Below are positions 1 to 10,730 of a DNA stretch of 64,000 nt, piece after piece. Origin of the DNA: Miscanthus floridulus (Eukaryota > Streptophyta > Magnoliopsida > Poales > Poaceae); NCBI RefSeq assembly GCF_019320115.1, contig NC_089586.1, positions 1,275,388 to 1,339,387 on the forward strand, in the 5' to 3' direction. A program made the position numbers and the translations under genes. Positions within the stretch are counted from its first letter, which is position 1; each line of letters starts with the position of its first letter. A model generated the notes under the pieces. That model did not search any database and was not told where the DNA came from. It saw nothing but the letters and a program-made list of their open reading frames with translations.

Positions 1-1590
1 GCATTCACCCCTCCATGCATCAGCCCAAAACCAACCATGGCCCCAACGATACAATGTGTAGTTGAGACAGGCCAGCCATATGACGAAGCAACCTAAGAAA
101 TAGCACAGGTTAATACATGTAGCATTAGATGCTTCTTATTCTTTATAAATGTTAGTGCCCCTGTATTCTCAGGACTATAAAAAAACAAAACATTGGCAGA
201 GGCATTACATCTGTTGATGATTAAAAAGCTATTTTGGAAGCTGCTGTTCGTGTTTATTTTGGATTCTCACCCATACATGTGAATCATAACTTCATTGCTT
301 ACATAGATATTAGATGTTAACACAGTTGATGACACACTAAAACTGTGTTAATTGTGCTCATTCTACTTATTACAAACTTGAGATGCAAGATTCTTCAAAT
401 ATGTTCCTTGCTGCTATGTTGGCAACTGTTGTCCAATGAAACGCATACTCTTAAGGTGCAGTTTGCAATAATGATCACATATAACTAAACCAATCTCAAC
501 ATGGGCATATAAGATTTTTCACATCGCGAAGCCTAAAACCATGATGTAGGTAGATGGTTATATTTGTTAAGTTGCTGGTTCCTTTCCCTTTGCAGAGTTG
601 TTATTAAAGATGCAGTTAGCTGCTATGATTTGTTTGGAAACATTAACTAGCTTCTATGAGTGTAAAGATTATGACTTTCCATGTTAGATTAATCAATCAG
701 TTCTGGTGCCATGATCATGTCACTGATAGTAAATCCGAATTCCTAAACCTTCTGTATTGTAGGCTGAAGAAACTGGGTGAAGTCTCAGTAATTCTGTGAT
801 CCTCATGTCTGCTAGAAAACTGCATGATCTAATTGGCGTGGTGTAGCAAAGCTGCAGAACTCAAAAGGGCGATGTAACATACCTGCAGCCATGTACCGGC
901 AGCAGCGAGGGAGGATATCAGTCCAGCGAAGAGCAGAGAGTCCTTTCCTTGGAAGGCAGATGCAACCAGTATTCCCTTCTGCATGGTGCTGGTGACATGG
1001 GTCCCCATAAGGAATGCACCGGAGAACTCTAGCACTGCTGCAGTCACCACCGCCTGCCGGAGTGTCAAAGCTCCGGACCCAACTGACGTCCCCATGGCAT
1101 TTGCAACATCATTCGCCCCAATATTCCATGCCATATAGAACCCTGACAGAAGCGTAAAGTATGCCAGTGCGTTCATTTTGAAGGTCCCATGGCAGACCAG
1201 TGAGCGCATCGCCAGCGGTACGGTGAGGGCAGCGAATGCAATCATCACAGAGATCGACATCGCCATCCGTGGTGAGATATGGAACGCCTTCGCCATCTCT
1301 GACATCTCGCATTCCCTGATCTGCTCCTCCCCAGCCTTCGTGTCGCTGGCTTTCGCACTGGAGCCATCTTCGGCATCGGCAAAGGAGGACAGTGTGGCGC
1401 AGGGGAGGTTGAGGTGTGATTGCAGCGTCTTGGCGGGTGTCACTTTGGATGAAGAGAAACACCTTAGGCCATGAATGCTATGTGGCAGCTGAACAATGGG
1501 GCGATGGAGCAGGAGAGCGGCTGCCGCAGCTCGCCCTCCTGCTCCAGCGTGCACTCGGCCGATGGAGAAGAAAGGAGAAGATTGAGACAT
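1..1590 (-). CDS. PHT2;1: Plastid low-affinity phosphate transporter, 5' portion (exons 1 and 2)
   Basis: This encodes a plant PHT2;1-type protein, a member of the Pit family of inorganic phosphate symporters that import phosphate into chloroplasts across the inner envelope. Exon 1 is complement(883..1590), 236 codons starting at the ATG at 1590. Exon 2 is complement(<1..92) and runs off the window. The GT donor at 882-881 and the AG acceptor at 94-93 bound a 790-bp intron and join in phase 0. The first ~100 residues are rich in Ser, Ala and Arg, as expected of a transit peptide. A hydrophobic segment follows at ~108-130. The Pit signature GANDVANA lies at residues 158-165, followed by GTSVGSGALTLRQAV. 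Exon 2 adds the second signature, VSTTHCIVGAMVG. An upstream in-frame TTG is not needed because the ATG is well placed. No break is seen. The remaining exons lie outside the window. Confidence 0.93.
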
Positions 1591-2599
1591 GGGAGTTGCA
1601 GGAGGAAAAGAGAGGGTCGGCGAGCAGGGAGGCAGCAAAGATGAAAGAGATGAGATTTAGAGGGAGGAGAGGAGGAAGGAGAAGGGGACTGACTGTGGGA
1701 ACTGGGAAGAAGTGAGCACCGTTTTGTGGATGGAGGGAAGAGTTGGTAGTATCTGGTGTGGTGACGGCAGCTCATGCTGAGGTGAACAGTTGGTGGCTGC
1801 AAATGAGTGGTGGAAGGGGATGTGGGCAAGATTCCTGCCTAATCCATAACCTGTGTTGCAGCTGACCGCCTTACTGTTGTCGGTTGCATGATCGTCTTGG
1901 CCTCACCTTCCGTCCAGCCGGTTTTCAAAGATCTAGTTCTGTGTCTGTTTCTGTAGTTGGTCTCTGTTTAGCATGTCACTGGCATCTTAGGGCTGTTGAG
2001 AATTCATGGATTCTGAAATATTTGTCCTGTTCCTTGTGGGGTTTCATATGTAGTGTAGTGCTATATATCCACTGTGCACATTAAGCAAATTGAACCAGCA
2101 CCATGTCAGGTCTTCTTATTTGCACTAAGTTTACTGTTCTCGGTTCATGTGATAGACAAATGGTATGCGGTTCATATGGTTACTGTTGTCCTAATACAGT
2201 GTCTATATTATCCCTGCATCTCCGTGGCCACAAATATTTACCAGCGGCGCTGGACAAGCTGTGCCGTGAATATTCATGGGCATGTTTCCTCACGTAGGAT
2301 GTTTGCTTCATTGCTTTAACTAAATATGTGAACCAAATGGTTTGTGCCTTTGTGGTCCAAGAATAAAGGTATGTGATCTCTCATTGGACATCTTTATGTG
2401 CTTGTCATTGAGATACAAAGGTTTTCTCCGTTGTCAATATGCAAATGGAGTGCTGCTGAGTGCTGGCCCAGGACCACGGAAAACGGATGAGCAACTTGTG
2501 CCGCAACGAGCCGCTAAGAATCTGCGGGCTCTTTGTTGTCCGCGGGTCAGGTGTGGAATCCTTGTGCTCGTCTTATCCTATCCTACGGCTTCGAGAATC
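1591..2599. other. PHT2;1 leader/promoter side; otherwise nothing recognised
   Basis: On the minus strand the ~120 bp directly upstream of the PHT2;1 ATG are pyrimidine-rich (purine-rich on plus, 1591-1710), as is common in plant 5' leaders. No clear TATA box could be assigned. Beyond ~1850 I see no coding or repeat signal; the small plus-strand ORFs here look like chance. Confidence 0.4.
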
Positions 2600-3040
2600 C
2601 AGTTTTTTTTTGTCGATTTTTTTTTAATCATAATGCTTTGAGGTACATGTAGAATTTCTGGACGCCCAAGGAACCATACATATCTCCTTGGTGCCAATTT
2701 ACAAACACTTTTAGGAAGAACTTGGGCCTCACAATATAATTCTCTAACTTCGTGCTTAAAAACTTCCTGAAACAGAGTGCTCCTGGCTTTAATTTCCTTC
2801 AAGATTGAGGAACATAAACACACAAATTTTGCTTCTGAGATTCATAATCACTTCCAAGCAATCTGAAGTCATTACGCACTTGAGCACACCCATATCCATG
2901 GCTAAGGAAATTGCTTCATTACAAGTCAGAGCTTACAAAGATGACGGATCAATTAAACCATCAGTGACCATAGCACTTGCGACAACATAATTCCCTGCAC
3001 TATCGTGACACATCACACCAATAGTCCCCTTAGCTTCGAG
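2600..3040 (-). pseudogene. RNase H-like (RVT_3-type) domain relic
   Basis: Read on the minus strand from ~3040, the translation resembles the RNase H-like domain found in plant non-LTR reverse transcriptase relatives. It begins with a stretch like GTIGVMCHDSAGNYVVASA, followed by MVTDGLIDPSSL, then an ISLAMDMGVLKCVMTSDCLEV-like segment. After a one-base frame change near 2820 it continues as EIKARSTLFQEVFKHEVREL and ends with KLAPRRYVWFLGRPEIL. There is an internal TAA in the first part, where family members usually have a Glu codon. These lesions and the lack of any RT domain nearby make it a relic. Family assignment is from remembered motif patterns, so it is moderately sure. Confidence 0.55.
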
Positions 3041-3892
3041 AATCCAGATGGTTAAGGGCTCAGGGATAGCCCATTCCTGGGCTTAGGCCCAAATCTATGC
3101 TTTCAGGCTATGCGCAGGGCCTTTTACGGTTCCGCCAGGGGATTACCCAATGGCGAGAATTCTTTTCTGCTCCTGTCTTTTGTCAGTGCAAAAAGTTACG
3201 CAAATTTCCTTTAGCAATTTCCAGAGGATGGAATCCTCCGTATGTCATTTCGTATGCCGGGAGGAGGAAAAGGAATATTTGATAAACACTCGACAAGAGC
3301 ATGGATCAATGATTGAAATGGGCATTAGATTTCAGCAAGACACGGCTGCATGTGCGTGATTGGTTAGATCATCTTCTGCATTCGCTGGACCGGTACAGCA
3401 TTGTGCAAGGCTAGCTTCCCAATGTTCGTGTTTGCCATGAGGCATCTCATTCCCCGTCCGGCTCGGTAAAAAGGCCCGTTGAGCTGGTTTGATGGCTCAT
3501 TTCGACATTATTCTAATTGCATTTGTTTTTCTTTTGAAATCAAAATAACTGATTCTGAATGAATTTTAACTGTTGCCTCAGTTTGTTAGGGTTGACTTGT
3601 TAAGCTCGGTGTGCTTGTCGGGGCAGAGCCAAGAAATAACCATGAGGGTGGTCAAGTACTAACTGATGAATTATTGGAGGGATAAATATCAAAATTTTCT
3701 TAAATTATATGGTGGAATCTTGTGTGCACAACTGCATAAGAGGAGTTCACCAAGCATAGGGGGTGCCTAGCCCGCCTTAGCCTCTCCCTCCGTCCGCCCT
3801 CATGGTCGATTCAAGATCCTGAGTGTGGGCACTAGGGGTGTAAACGGTAAGGATATTTTCGTCCATCCAGCTGATACAGAGCGTGTTGGATA
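3041..3892. other. Intergenic, nothing recognised
   Basis: No coding potential, LTR ends or clear repeats seen. The last 7 bases (TTGGATA, 3886-3892) look like the left target duplication of the MITE that follows. Confidence 0.4.
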
Positions 3893-4132
3893 AGGAGGCC
3901 CCGGTTAGCAGGGCTCCGGCGGCTCTGGTTCCGGCCTGTCGGCCGCCCCTGGTTACTGTTTATCGGAGCTATTTTTCTCTCTCATCCTTTCCTTTCTCAC
4001 AGACAGAGCTGGAGCCGGAGAAGCTCGTTTTTCGGGTTCCGCGGCTCTGGCTCCCCCTGACACCTATCGGCCCATGGGTGGCCGACATGTGCGGGAGCCA
4101 GAGCCGCCGGAGCCCTGCCAAAGAGGCCCGAA
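3893..4132. mobile_element. MITE with GC-rich terminal inverted repeats
   Basis: The left end (GGCCCCGGTTAGCAGGGCTC from ~3897, continuing as CGGCGGCTCTGG) is repeated in inverse at 4096-4130 (CCAGAGCCGCCGGAGCCCTG then CCAAAGAGGCCC), giving ~32-bp imperfect terminal repeats. TTGGATA occurs on both flanks (3886-3892 and 4133-4139), a plausible target duplication. There is no coding capacity. The superfamily is not certain. Confidence 0.6.
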
Positions 4133-4521
4133 TTGGATATGTTTTTTTTTATGTCAAATGTTTTTTTTTTGGATATCTGATATGGATTTGGATAGTTTTT
4201 CACTGTTTTTTTAATCCAGATATATGTACCAACAAGGGCATTATTCTCGGATATCGGATATCCAGTCAGAAATCCAGATAGCTAGGTCGGGTATTGGATT
4301 CAGCGTTCCGTCAAAGTGGGGGCTAACAAGCCCAAAGATGAATTTCAGCTCAGAAGAGTAAATGAAGTAGAGTCATTTATCTTTTCTAAAAGGTTTAGTA
4401 GAACGAATCACGAAACTAAACTAAACTTCAACTTCTTTAAAGTATTCTAATAAACTCAAAATAATTTGAGAAAAATATAATGGTCAATTAACGCAAATTA
4501 ATTAATTATATATATATATAA

Positions 4522-4668
4522 ACAAATTATTTTTTATTAACATCTTTTATATAAATTTAATCAAATATTTTTTCTCAAAATTTTATGTTTCATATATATA
4601 TATATAAAATTTTGAGAAAAAATATTTGATTAAATTTATATAAAAGATGTTAATCAAAAATAATTTGT
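4522..4668. repeat. Near-perfect 65-bp inverted repeat, AT-rich (foldback/MITE)
   Basis: Arms 4522-4586 and 4604-4668 are reverse complements with a single mismatch, separated by a 17-bp AT loop. A TA-dinucleotide run abuts the left arm at ~4505-4520. It would form a very stable hairpin. The near identity of the arms implies a young element or one maintained by conversion. Confidence 0.85.
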
Positions 4669-4687
4669 ATTCTTTTTAAATGCTTAG

Positions 4688-4862
4688 GTGTTTAACTAAA
4701 GTTTCTTGAAGAATCAAAAACATGTGATACATTCTTGAAGAATAGAAAACATGTGATACATATGTTGTTGCCTTTGCTCATTTAAAGTTTTAGATGTTTG
4801 ACTAAAGTTTCTTGAAGAAACGGAAACACGTGATACATATGTTGTTGCCTTTACTCAATATA
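4688..4862. repeat. Short direct repeats (ACATGTGATACAT / TTTCTTGAAGAA)
   Basis: The block TGACTAAAGTTTCTTGAAGA followed by an ACATGTGATACATATG-type stretch and TTGTTGCCTTTGCTCA occurs twice (from ~4690 and from ~4796). A partial third copy of the middle part lies at ~4730-4760. It looks like a decayed local duplication. Confidence 0.6.
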
Positions 4863-5044
4863 TCTAAAAATATTCGTGATTGATAGTGTTTGCATCCGAC
4901 TTGTCCCGTATGCAATACACATTCGTATTTATCTTGAGACTGACGTCACCTAAAGGGGTTAAATAGGTGTGTCTATAGAACTTGTTGCAGAATATAGCTA
5001 TGGACTAGTACAAAGGGCGCGCCCCTGCGCGCGAGCGCAAGTGA

Positions 5045-5290
5045 GTATTTCTAGGTTTATACAGGTAAGATACACATGTTGCATACAGTGGTGATGTATA
5101 TAATTAGGATACATTGATGCATACACACCTAAAGGATGTATATGTTACATATGGCTGTGTATATGATACAGGCGCTGCGAGAGGAAACCAGCATCGTTAG
5201 GTTTGTACAGGTACAATTATACATACTGCTGATGTACATAATTAGGATACCATGACGGACACATATGTACAGGACGTAGATATCATATAT
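5045..5290. repeat. Degenerate ~150-bp direct duplication
   Basis: The pattern AGGTTTATACAGGTA, then a TGATGTATATAATTAGGATAC-like stretch, then CACA-rich sequence at ~5050-5190 is repeated with changes at ~5199-5290 (AGGTTTGTACAGGTA, TGATGTACATAATTAGGATA). Nothing is encoded. Confidence 0.5.
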
Positions 5291-5445
5291 AGCTAGGAGG
5301 GGCTGATTCTTTACGGCATCAGATCGGATGTTGAGGCTTGTGGTCCACGATGAAGCAATGCGGTAAAGAAGTGATCGTCGCGCCAGATAGAGGAATCTGT
5401 TTAGAAGTCACAGCATGTTAGGTGTTTGTGGTTCGACAAATATAT

Positions 5446-6301
5446 TGTTAAAAATTTAGGTATTTTTATTGTCAATTTAATCCAGAAATATAACATCAAT
5501 AGCTTCGTGACGGCATATATCTGCACGTGTATATTTCTAACAAACGCTATAGTATGCAGAGATGACATACAGATGAATACAATAAAAGCGCAAAGTACAC
5601 TAATCACAGAGATTAGAGTGTACTCAGCGGAGGGTCCCGTGCCGAGGGCATCGGAGGCTCCATTCACACTAGTCGACATAGTGTGTTACTCGAAGTTGCG
5701 GACCACAGTCGATGTAGGATGATGTTCGTAGTGCAGTCACACGAACGGATCACTAGAAAAAAGACGCCTTGATGTTCCGTAGTCAATCACGGGGAAGAAG
5801 ACGGGTTCCGAGAGCGATCGTCACCAGGAAGAAGGCGTACGTAGACGAGCAGTCATGGATCGCTCCCCCAAAACCTAATCGCCGCACACCCCGTGTAAGG
5901 TTCTCAGGCGGACGAGGGTTCCGGAGGCACCTACTCTCCCGCTACTCCGTGCGCGCAGAGGTATAGGACGGGGAAGCCAGAAGGCTGCTAAGATATGGTT
6001 TCTCTCAGGAGCGGTTGTTGATTATGTGGATTAAGTGGCAAAAGATTGGCCATGCCCGCTCGCTCGGCACGGCCACGGCCCGCGCCCACGGCCTGGCCGG
6101 CGGCGCGCGCGCGTGTGGCACACCTATGTCATTTTCTTAGCTTCTCAATTAAGATGAATAATTTTCAACTATATAAGTTGAGTCAACGTTAAGTCAAAAT
6201 CTCGTATGGTATTAAACCATACAACACTTAATGTTACGTACTATAAAGTTTTATTTGATTTATTAAATATTATATGGGCCAAGCCCATATTATATCCAAC
6301 A
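5446..6301 (-). repeat. copia-1 3' LTR
   Basis: This 856-bp LTR begins TGTTAAAAATTTAGG and ends ATATCCAACA on the plus strand. It matches 10731-11666 along its length. A block present in the right copy (about 11276-11390) is missing here, a net 80-bp difference. Near its right end it has the palindrome TATGGGCCAAGCCCATA. It contains an ORF on the minus strand (ATG at 5679) homologous to the gag leader of the other LTR. Confidence 0.92.
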
Positions 6302-6837
6302 ATCCACACCAAACTTTAGGGTTTGTAATAAAGTAGTCTCAGTACCATATTTCTTTTATATACCAGCGTTTCGATGGAGACTGTTAAGTTGAACATCCAT
6401 CTAGAGCAATAGTTTCACTCAGTCACAACTTAACAATGGACTATGCCTTGAATTGCCAGTTTTGTGTGAGGTGAATGTCACTAAAGTCTTTAGCTGATAC
6501 TTGGCTACAAAAGACATCCCCTCTATTTAAAGCATATAAGTCATACCCCAGTGCCTTTCATAAGTATTTAAAGATCACCCAAATCTCATAGATTGTGACT
6601 AGCAATCTGACTTATATAGGTGTGCTCCTCAAAAGATGTTCTGTAGGACATCTTTGCTTTAGCAAGCCACTTGGAACACATTAAGGTAAAAACCAATCTG
6701 CCTTACAGATAGAAAAGATGTGCATCAAAGATGAGTCTTGCTAAGGATCTTTCCTCGTAATTTACTACTAGCTTGTTTCACTATCCTACTTCATGGGATC
6801 TCCGATCACATAGAACATGTTACCACTATAGTAAATT
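6302..6837 (-). other. copia-1 region between RNase H and 3' LTR
   Basis: Untranslated 3' region of the element. No ORF or second gene is visible. A polypurine tract next to the LTR is not obvious in this decayed copy. Confidence 0.5.
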
Positions 6838-7497
6838 TCAAGTGGGTCTCAAACCCATCTCTCTCGATGCACTTTCTATCACATTGCGTGACAGACCCTT
6901 AGTGAATTGATCTGCTAGATTGTTAGACGTGTGAACATAGTCCAACACTATTACTCTGAAGTTTCTTAATTTTCTAACAGATTTCAACCATCTCTTAACA
7001 TGCCTTATGGACTTCATGTTATCCTTAGAACTGTTAATCTTCGTAATCACAGTCTGGTTATCATAGTTCATAGAAATAGTCGGTATGGGGTTTTCAACAA
7101 CCGATAAATCCATAAGGAGATCATGAAGCCACTCGGCCTCAGTGCCAGCGGTGTCTAATGCTGTGAGTTCTGCTTCCATTGTAGACTTCATTAAGATAGT
7201 CTGCTTGCAAGACTTTCAGGAAACAGCGCCACCTCCAAGCAAAAACACATATCCACTTGTGGCATAAAGCTCATCAGCATCAGAGATCTAGTTGGCATCA
7301 CAATAGCCTTCTAGCACTTTTGGATGTCCGGTATAACGAATACCATAGCTTATAGTGCCCTTTAGATAGCGCATCACTCTCTTAAGAGCACGCTAGTGAT
7401 CATCTCCCGGATTTGACACAAACCGACTCAGCTTGCACACAGCAAAAGAGATGTCAGGCCTTGTTGCACTAGCAAGATACATGAGTGAACCAATGAT
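6838..7497 (-). pseudogene. copia-1 RNase H domain
   Basis: The minus-strand translation gives a copia RNase H: a YATSGYVFLLGGGAVS-like start near 7260-7215, then MEAELTALDTAGTEAEWLHD, the NQTVI/IRHVKRW core and the C-terminal NLADQFTKGLSR motif. The stretch upstream, with the ALKRVMRYLKGT and IRYTGHPKVLEGYCDAN segments, contains stop codons. This is the 3' end of pol. Confidence 0.85.
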
Positions 7498-8340
7498 CTA
7501 GAAATATCTCAACTGATCCCTTGCTATTCTTCGATTTTTCCTCAATAGCACACTAGGGTCATAAAGTGTAGGAGCAGGTGCACAGTCACTAAACCCAAAG
7601 TGACTCAACACATTTTCCACATAGTAGGATTGTAACAGAGTTATTCCACCATCACCTTCTCTTAGAAGCTTGATATTAAGAATAACATTAGCTTCTCCCA
7701 AATCTTTCATCTCAAAATTATTTGTTAAGAATTCCTTCACCTCCTCAATCACTTTGAGGCTAGATCCAAAGATCAGTATGTCATCAACATATAAGCACAA
7801 AATGACTCCTTCATCCCCATCATACCGATAGTACACATATTTGTCAGCTTCATTCACAACAAAGCCAGCAGATGTTAAAGTTCTGTCGAACTTCTCGTGC
7901 ACTGCTTAGTAGCTTGTTTTAGGCCATATAATGACTTTAATAATTTACACACCTTGTCTTCTTGACCATTTGCTACAAACTCATCTAGCTGATCCATATA
8001 GATCTCCTCCTCTAACTCTCCGTTTAGGAAAGTTGTTTTAATGTCCATTTGATGAACGATAAGACCATAAGAGGCTACCAGAGAAAGCAAAACTCGAATT
8101 GTGGTCAATCGGGCAACCGATGAATAAGTATAAAAGAAATCCTCACCTTCCTTTTGAGTATAACCCTTGGCCACAAGCCTTGCTTTGTACCTCTCGATAG
8201 TACCATCAGGCCTAAGCTTTTTCTTGAACACCCATTTGCACCCTATAGGCTTGCACCCATAGGGACGATCAACTATTTCCTAAGTTCCATTAGACATAAC
8301 AGAATCCATCTCACTCTGTACTGCTTTCTTCCATAAGTCA
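7498..8340 (-). pseudogene. copia-1 reverse transcriptase
   Basis: Two overlapping frames on the minus strand carry the RT. The first (8231 down to ~7905) has [38 protein letters not shown] and CKLLKSLYGLKQ. The second (from 7902) has the catalytic LYVDDILIFG box followed by FEMKDLGEAN and YVENVLSHFGF. The frame break lies near 7900, within the segment that should join the two. RT copies the element RNA; this copy is inactive because of the frameshift. Confidence 0.9.
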
Positions 8341-8562
8341 GCATCAGGAGAGGAATATGCCTCTTCAATGGTCGTTGGTGTGTCATCCACAAGGTACATA
8401 ATATAGTCATCACCAAAAGACTTTGCAGTCCTCTGTCTCTTACTCTTTCTAGTGACTATAGTGTCATCCTCCTCAGGATTTTACAAATAGGGTTCCTCGG
8501 TTTGTTCTATCGGAGTAAAATTTTTATGCTCATGGAGAATTATAAATTCATAACTAGTCGTG

Positions 8563-9304
8563 CTAGGTGCATTTTTTTATGGGAAACTCATTCTCAAAAA
8601 ATATAGCGTCTCTAGATTCCATGATTGTATCAACAACCATCTCAGGAACACTAGAATTTATGATTAAAAATCTATAACCCATGTTGTGAATAGCATAACC
8701 AAGAAAAACATAATCAACAGTCTTTGGTCCAAGCTTTCGCTTTTTGTTTATTGGCATATTCACCTTTGTCAAACAACCCCAAGTTCGCTTCTTTGTTTTT
8801 TGTGGGCACTCTATTCAGGACATGACATACTGTCAATATAGCCTCACCCCACCATTCCTTAGATAGTCCCGTAGTCTCTAACATGGCATTAACCAAATCA
8901 GTTAGAGTGTAGTTCTTTCTCTCTGCAATCCCATTGGATTGTGGTGAGTATGGTGGCGTCCTCTCATAAATAATTCCATGCACCACGCAAAACTCAAAAA
9001 AATCATTTCAGAAATATTCTCTCCCGCGATCGGACCGCAAACGCTTGATTTTCTTCTCAAGTTGATTTTCTACCTCAGCTTTATAGACTTTAAAATAATG
9101 CAACGCTTCATCTTTAGTTTTCAATAAATACACGTAGCAAAATCTAGTACAATCATCTATAAATGTCATGAAGTATCGTCTACCGCCTTTAGTCAATTCG
9201 TCATTTATTTCGCATAAATCAGAATGAACGAGTTCTAATAGTGCCAAGTTCCTCGCCTTAGCAGCCTTGTAAGGCTTGCGCGGTTGCTTCGATTGCACAC
9301 ACAC
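8563..9304 (-). pseudogene. copia-1 integrase core
   Basis: The minus strand encodes LELVHSDLCEI, then YFMTFIDDCTRFCYVYLL, RLRSDRGREYF (second catalytic Asp) and, after a stop, PPYSPQSNGIAERKNYTL (catalytic Glu region), then a WGEAILTVCHVLNRVPT segment. This is the DDE integrase of a copia element, broken by at least one nonsense codon near 9005 and a frame change near 8770. Confidence 0.9.
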
Positions 9305-9394
9305 CTGACACTTAGAATCTTTGACTAAGTTAAATTTTGGGATTAAATTCAGATTTGCAAGCCACGTGAGACAGCCAAAATTAATGTGACAAAG

Positions 9395-9970
9395 TCATGA
9401 ATGCCATATATTTGACTCATCCGAAACATTAACATTGTTCACCACTTTATTACACATATCATCAAGCAAAGATAAGCGGAACAAGCCTCCGCAATCATAA
9501 CATTTTCCAACAAATGTTCCATGTCTCGACACAACACACTTATTGGACTCAAGCACAATTTTAAAGCCATCACGACATATTTGAGAAGCACTAACAAGAT
9601 TCTTTTTGATGGAGTGGACATGTTGCATGTTCTTTAATAGCACCGTCTTTCCCAAAGTAAACTTCTGAATGACCGTACCAGCACCAAGAACACACGCATG
9701 CGAACTGTTTCCCATCAGCAAGGCTCCAGTCCTGTCGGCCTAATAGGAAGTAAACAGAGAAACATCAGCACACACATGGATATTAGCACCCCTGTCCATC
9801 CACCACTCAGGTGAAAGACAAACTGAAAGAACAAAAGGTAAAGGATTACCATACCTAGATATTCCTCCTCCAGTCTCGTTAATCACCACGTTTGCTAATT
9901 TCTTTTCTTGCTTATATTTGCGGTCTGGGCATGCACTTGCCCAATGCTCATCACTCCGCAAACAAAGCAA
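9395..9970 (-). pseudogene. copia-1 zinc knuckle end, protease and pre-integrase region
   Basis: The segment from 9970 holds the second half of a CCHC knuckle (EHWASACPDRKYK) and the protease active site, read as WWMDRGANIHVCAD. Copia proteases have D-T/S-G here, so the middle residue is Arg in this copy. The frame from 9721 continues with GNSSHACVLGAGT and LVSASQICRDGFK, the end of protease and the gag_pre-integrase segment. A TAG near 9740 separates the two. Confidence 0.85.
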
Positions 9971-10730
9971 CCTCCACCTTTCTTGTTGTTTTTCTTCTTA
10001 AACTGTGCAGTTTGCTTAGGCTTTACATTGTTGTTCTCTTGCATGTTCTTCTTCTTTTTATTATGGGAAGCAAATGAGTTTTTCTTCTGCACCATATTGG
10101 TAGCGGAAGACTCAACTCCTTTTTCACGGTTGTCTTTTGCTCTCGCCCTCTCCTCAACATCAAGAGATCCGATAAGTTCAGCCACGCTAAACTCCTGTCT
10201 CTTGTGTTTTAGAGAAGTAGCAAAATCCCTCCAAGAAGGTGGCAGCTTAGCGATTAACCGCCGACCACAAACTTGTCGAGCAACAAACATGGGAAATGTT
10301 CTAGTTTCTTTGCTAGCGCTTGTATCTCATGAGCCTGTTCGACTACAGAACTATTTTCAACCATTTTATAGTCATACAGCTGCTCCATAAGGTACAGCTC
10401 ACTGCCAGCATCAGAAACTCCAAACTTTGCCTCAAGAGCATCCCATAACTCTTTGCCTGATGTACAAGATATGTAGTTTTTCTCATACTTAGGATAAAGT
10501 GCACTAATCACGATGCCTCGAAACAGGTTATCGGCAACCAAGAACTTTTGCTCCTCCTCAGGAGTAAATTGTTCAGGCTTCCCCTGTGTGGTGTGATAGC
10601 AGTTCATCGCAGTCAACCACAATACCATCTTGGCACGCCGTATCATGAAATTATTGCCATCAAAATTATTTGGCTTCAAAGCAGCAGCAAAACCACTGAT
10701 AGAAAATTGTCTAACATTAGGTTTTTGGAT
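9895..10730 (-). pseudogene. copia-1 gag
   Basis: The minus strand encodes a copia gag with a SGFAAALKPNNFDGNNF start region, then RAKMVLWLTAMNCY, the UBN2-type LWDALEAKFGV segment, a Lys-rich tract and the first half of a zinc knuckle (CFVCG). The frame shifts near 10260 and again in the knuckle. The upstream frame is open from the 5' LTR straight into gag with no stop, so the gag ORF starts within the LTR at either the ATG at 11075 or the ATG at 10964. Confidence 0.88.

Noticed and set aside
3883..4281. 132-codon plus-strand ORF
   Set aside because: It runs through the terminal repeats of a MITE and continues into low-complexity DNA; no domain.
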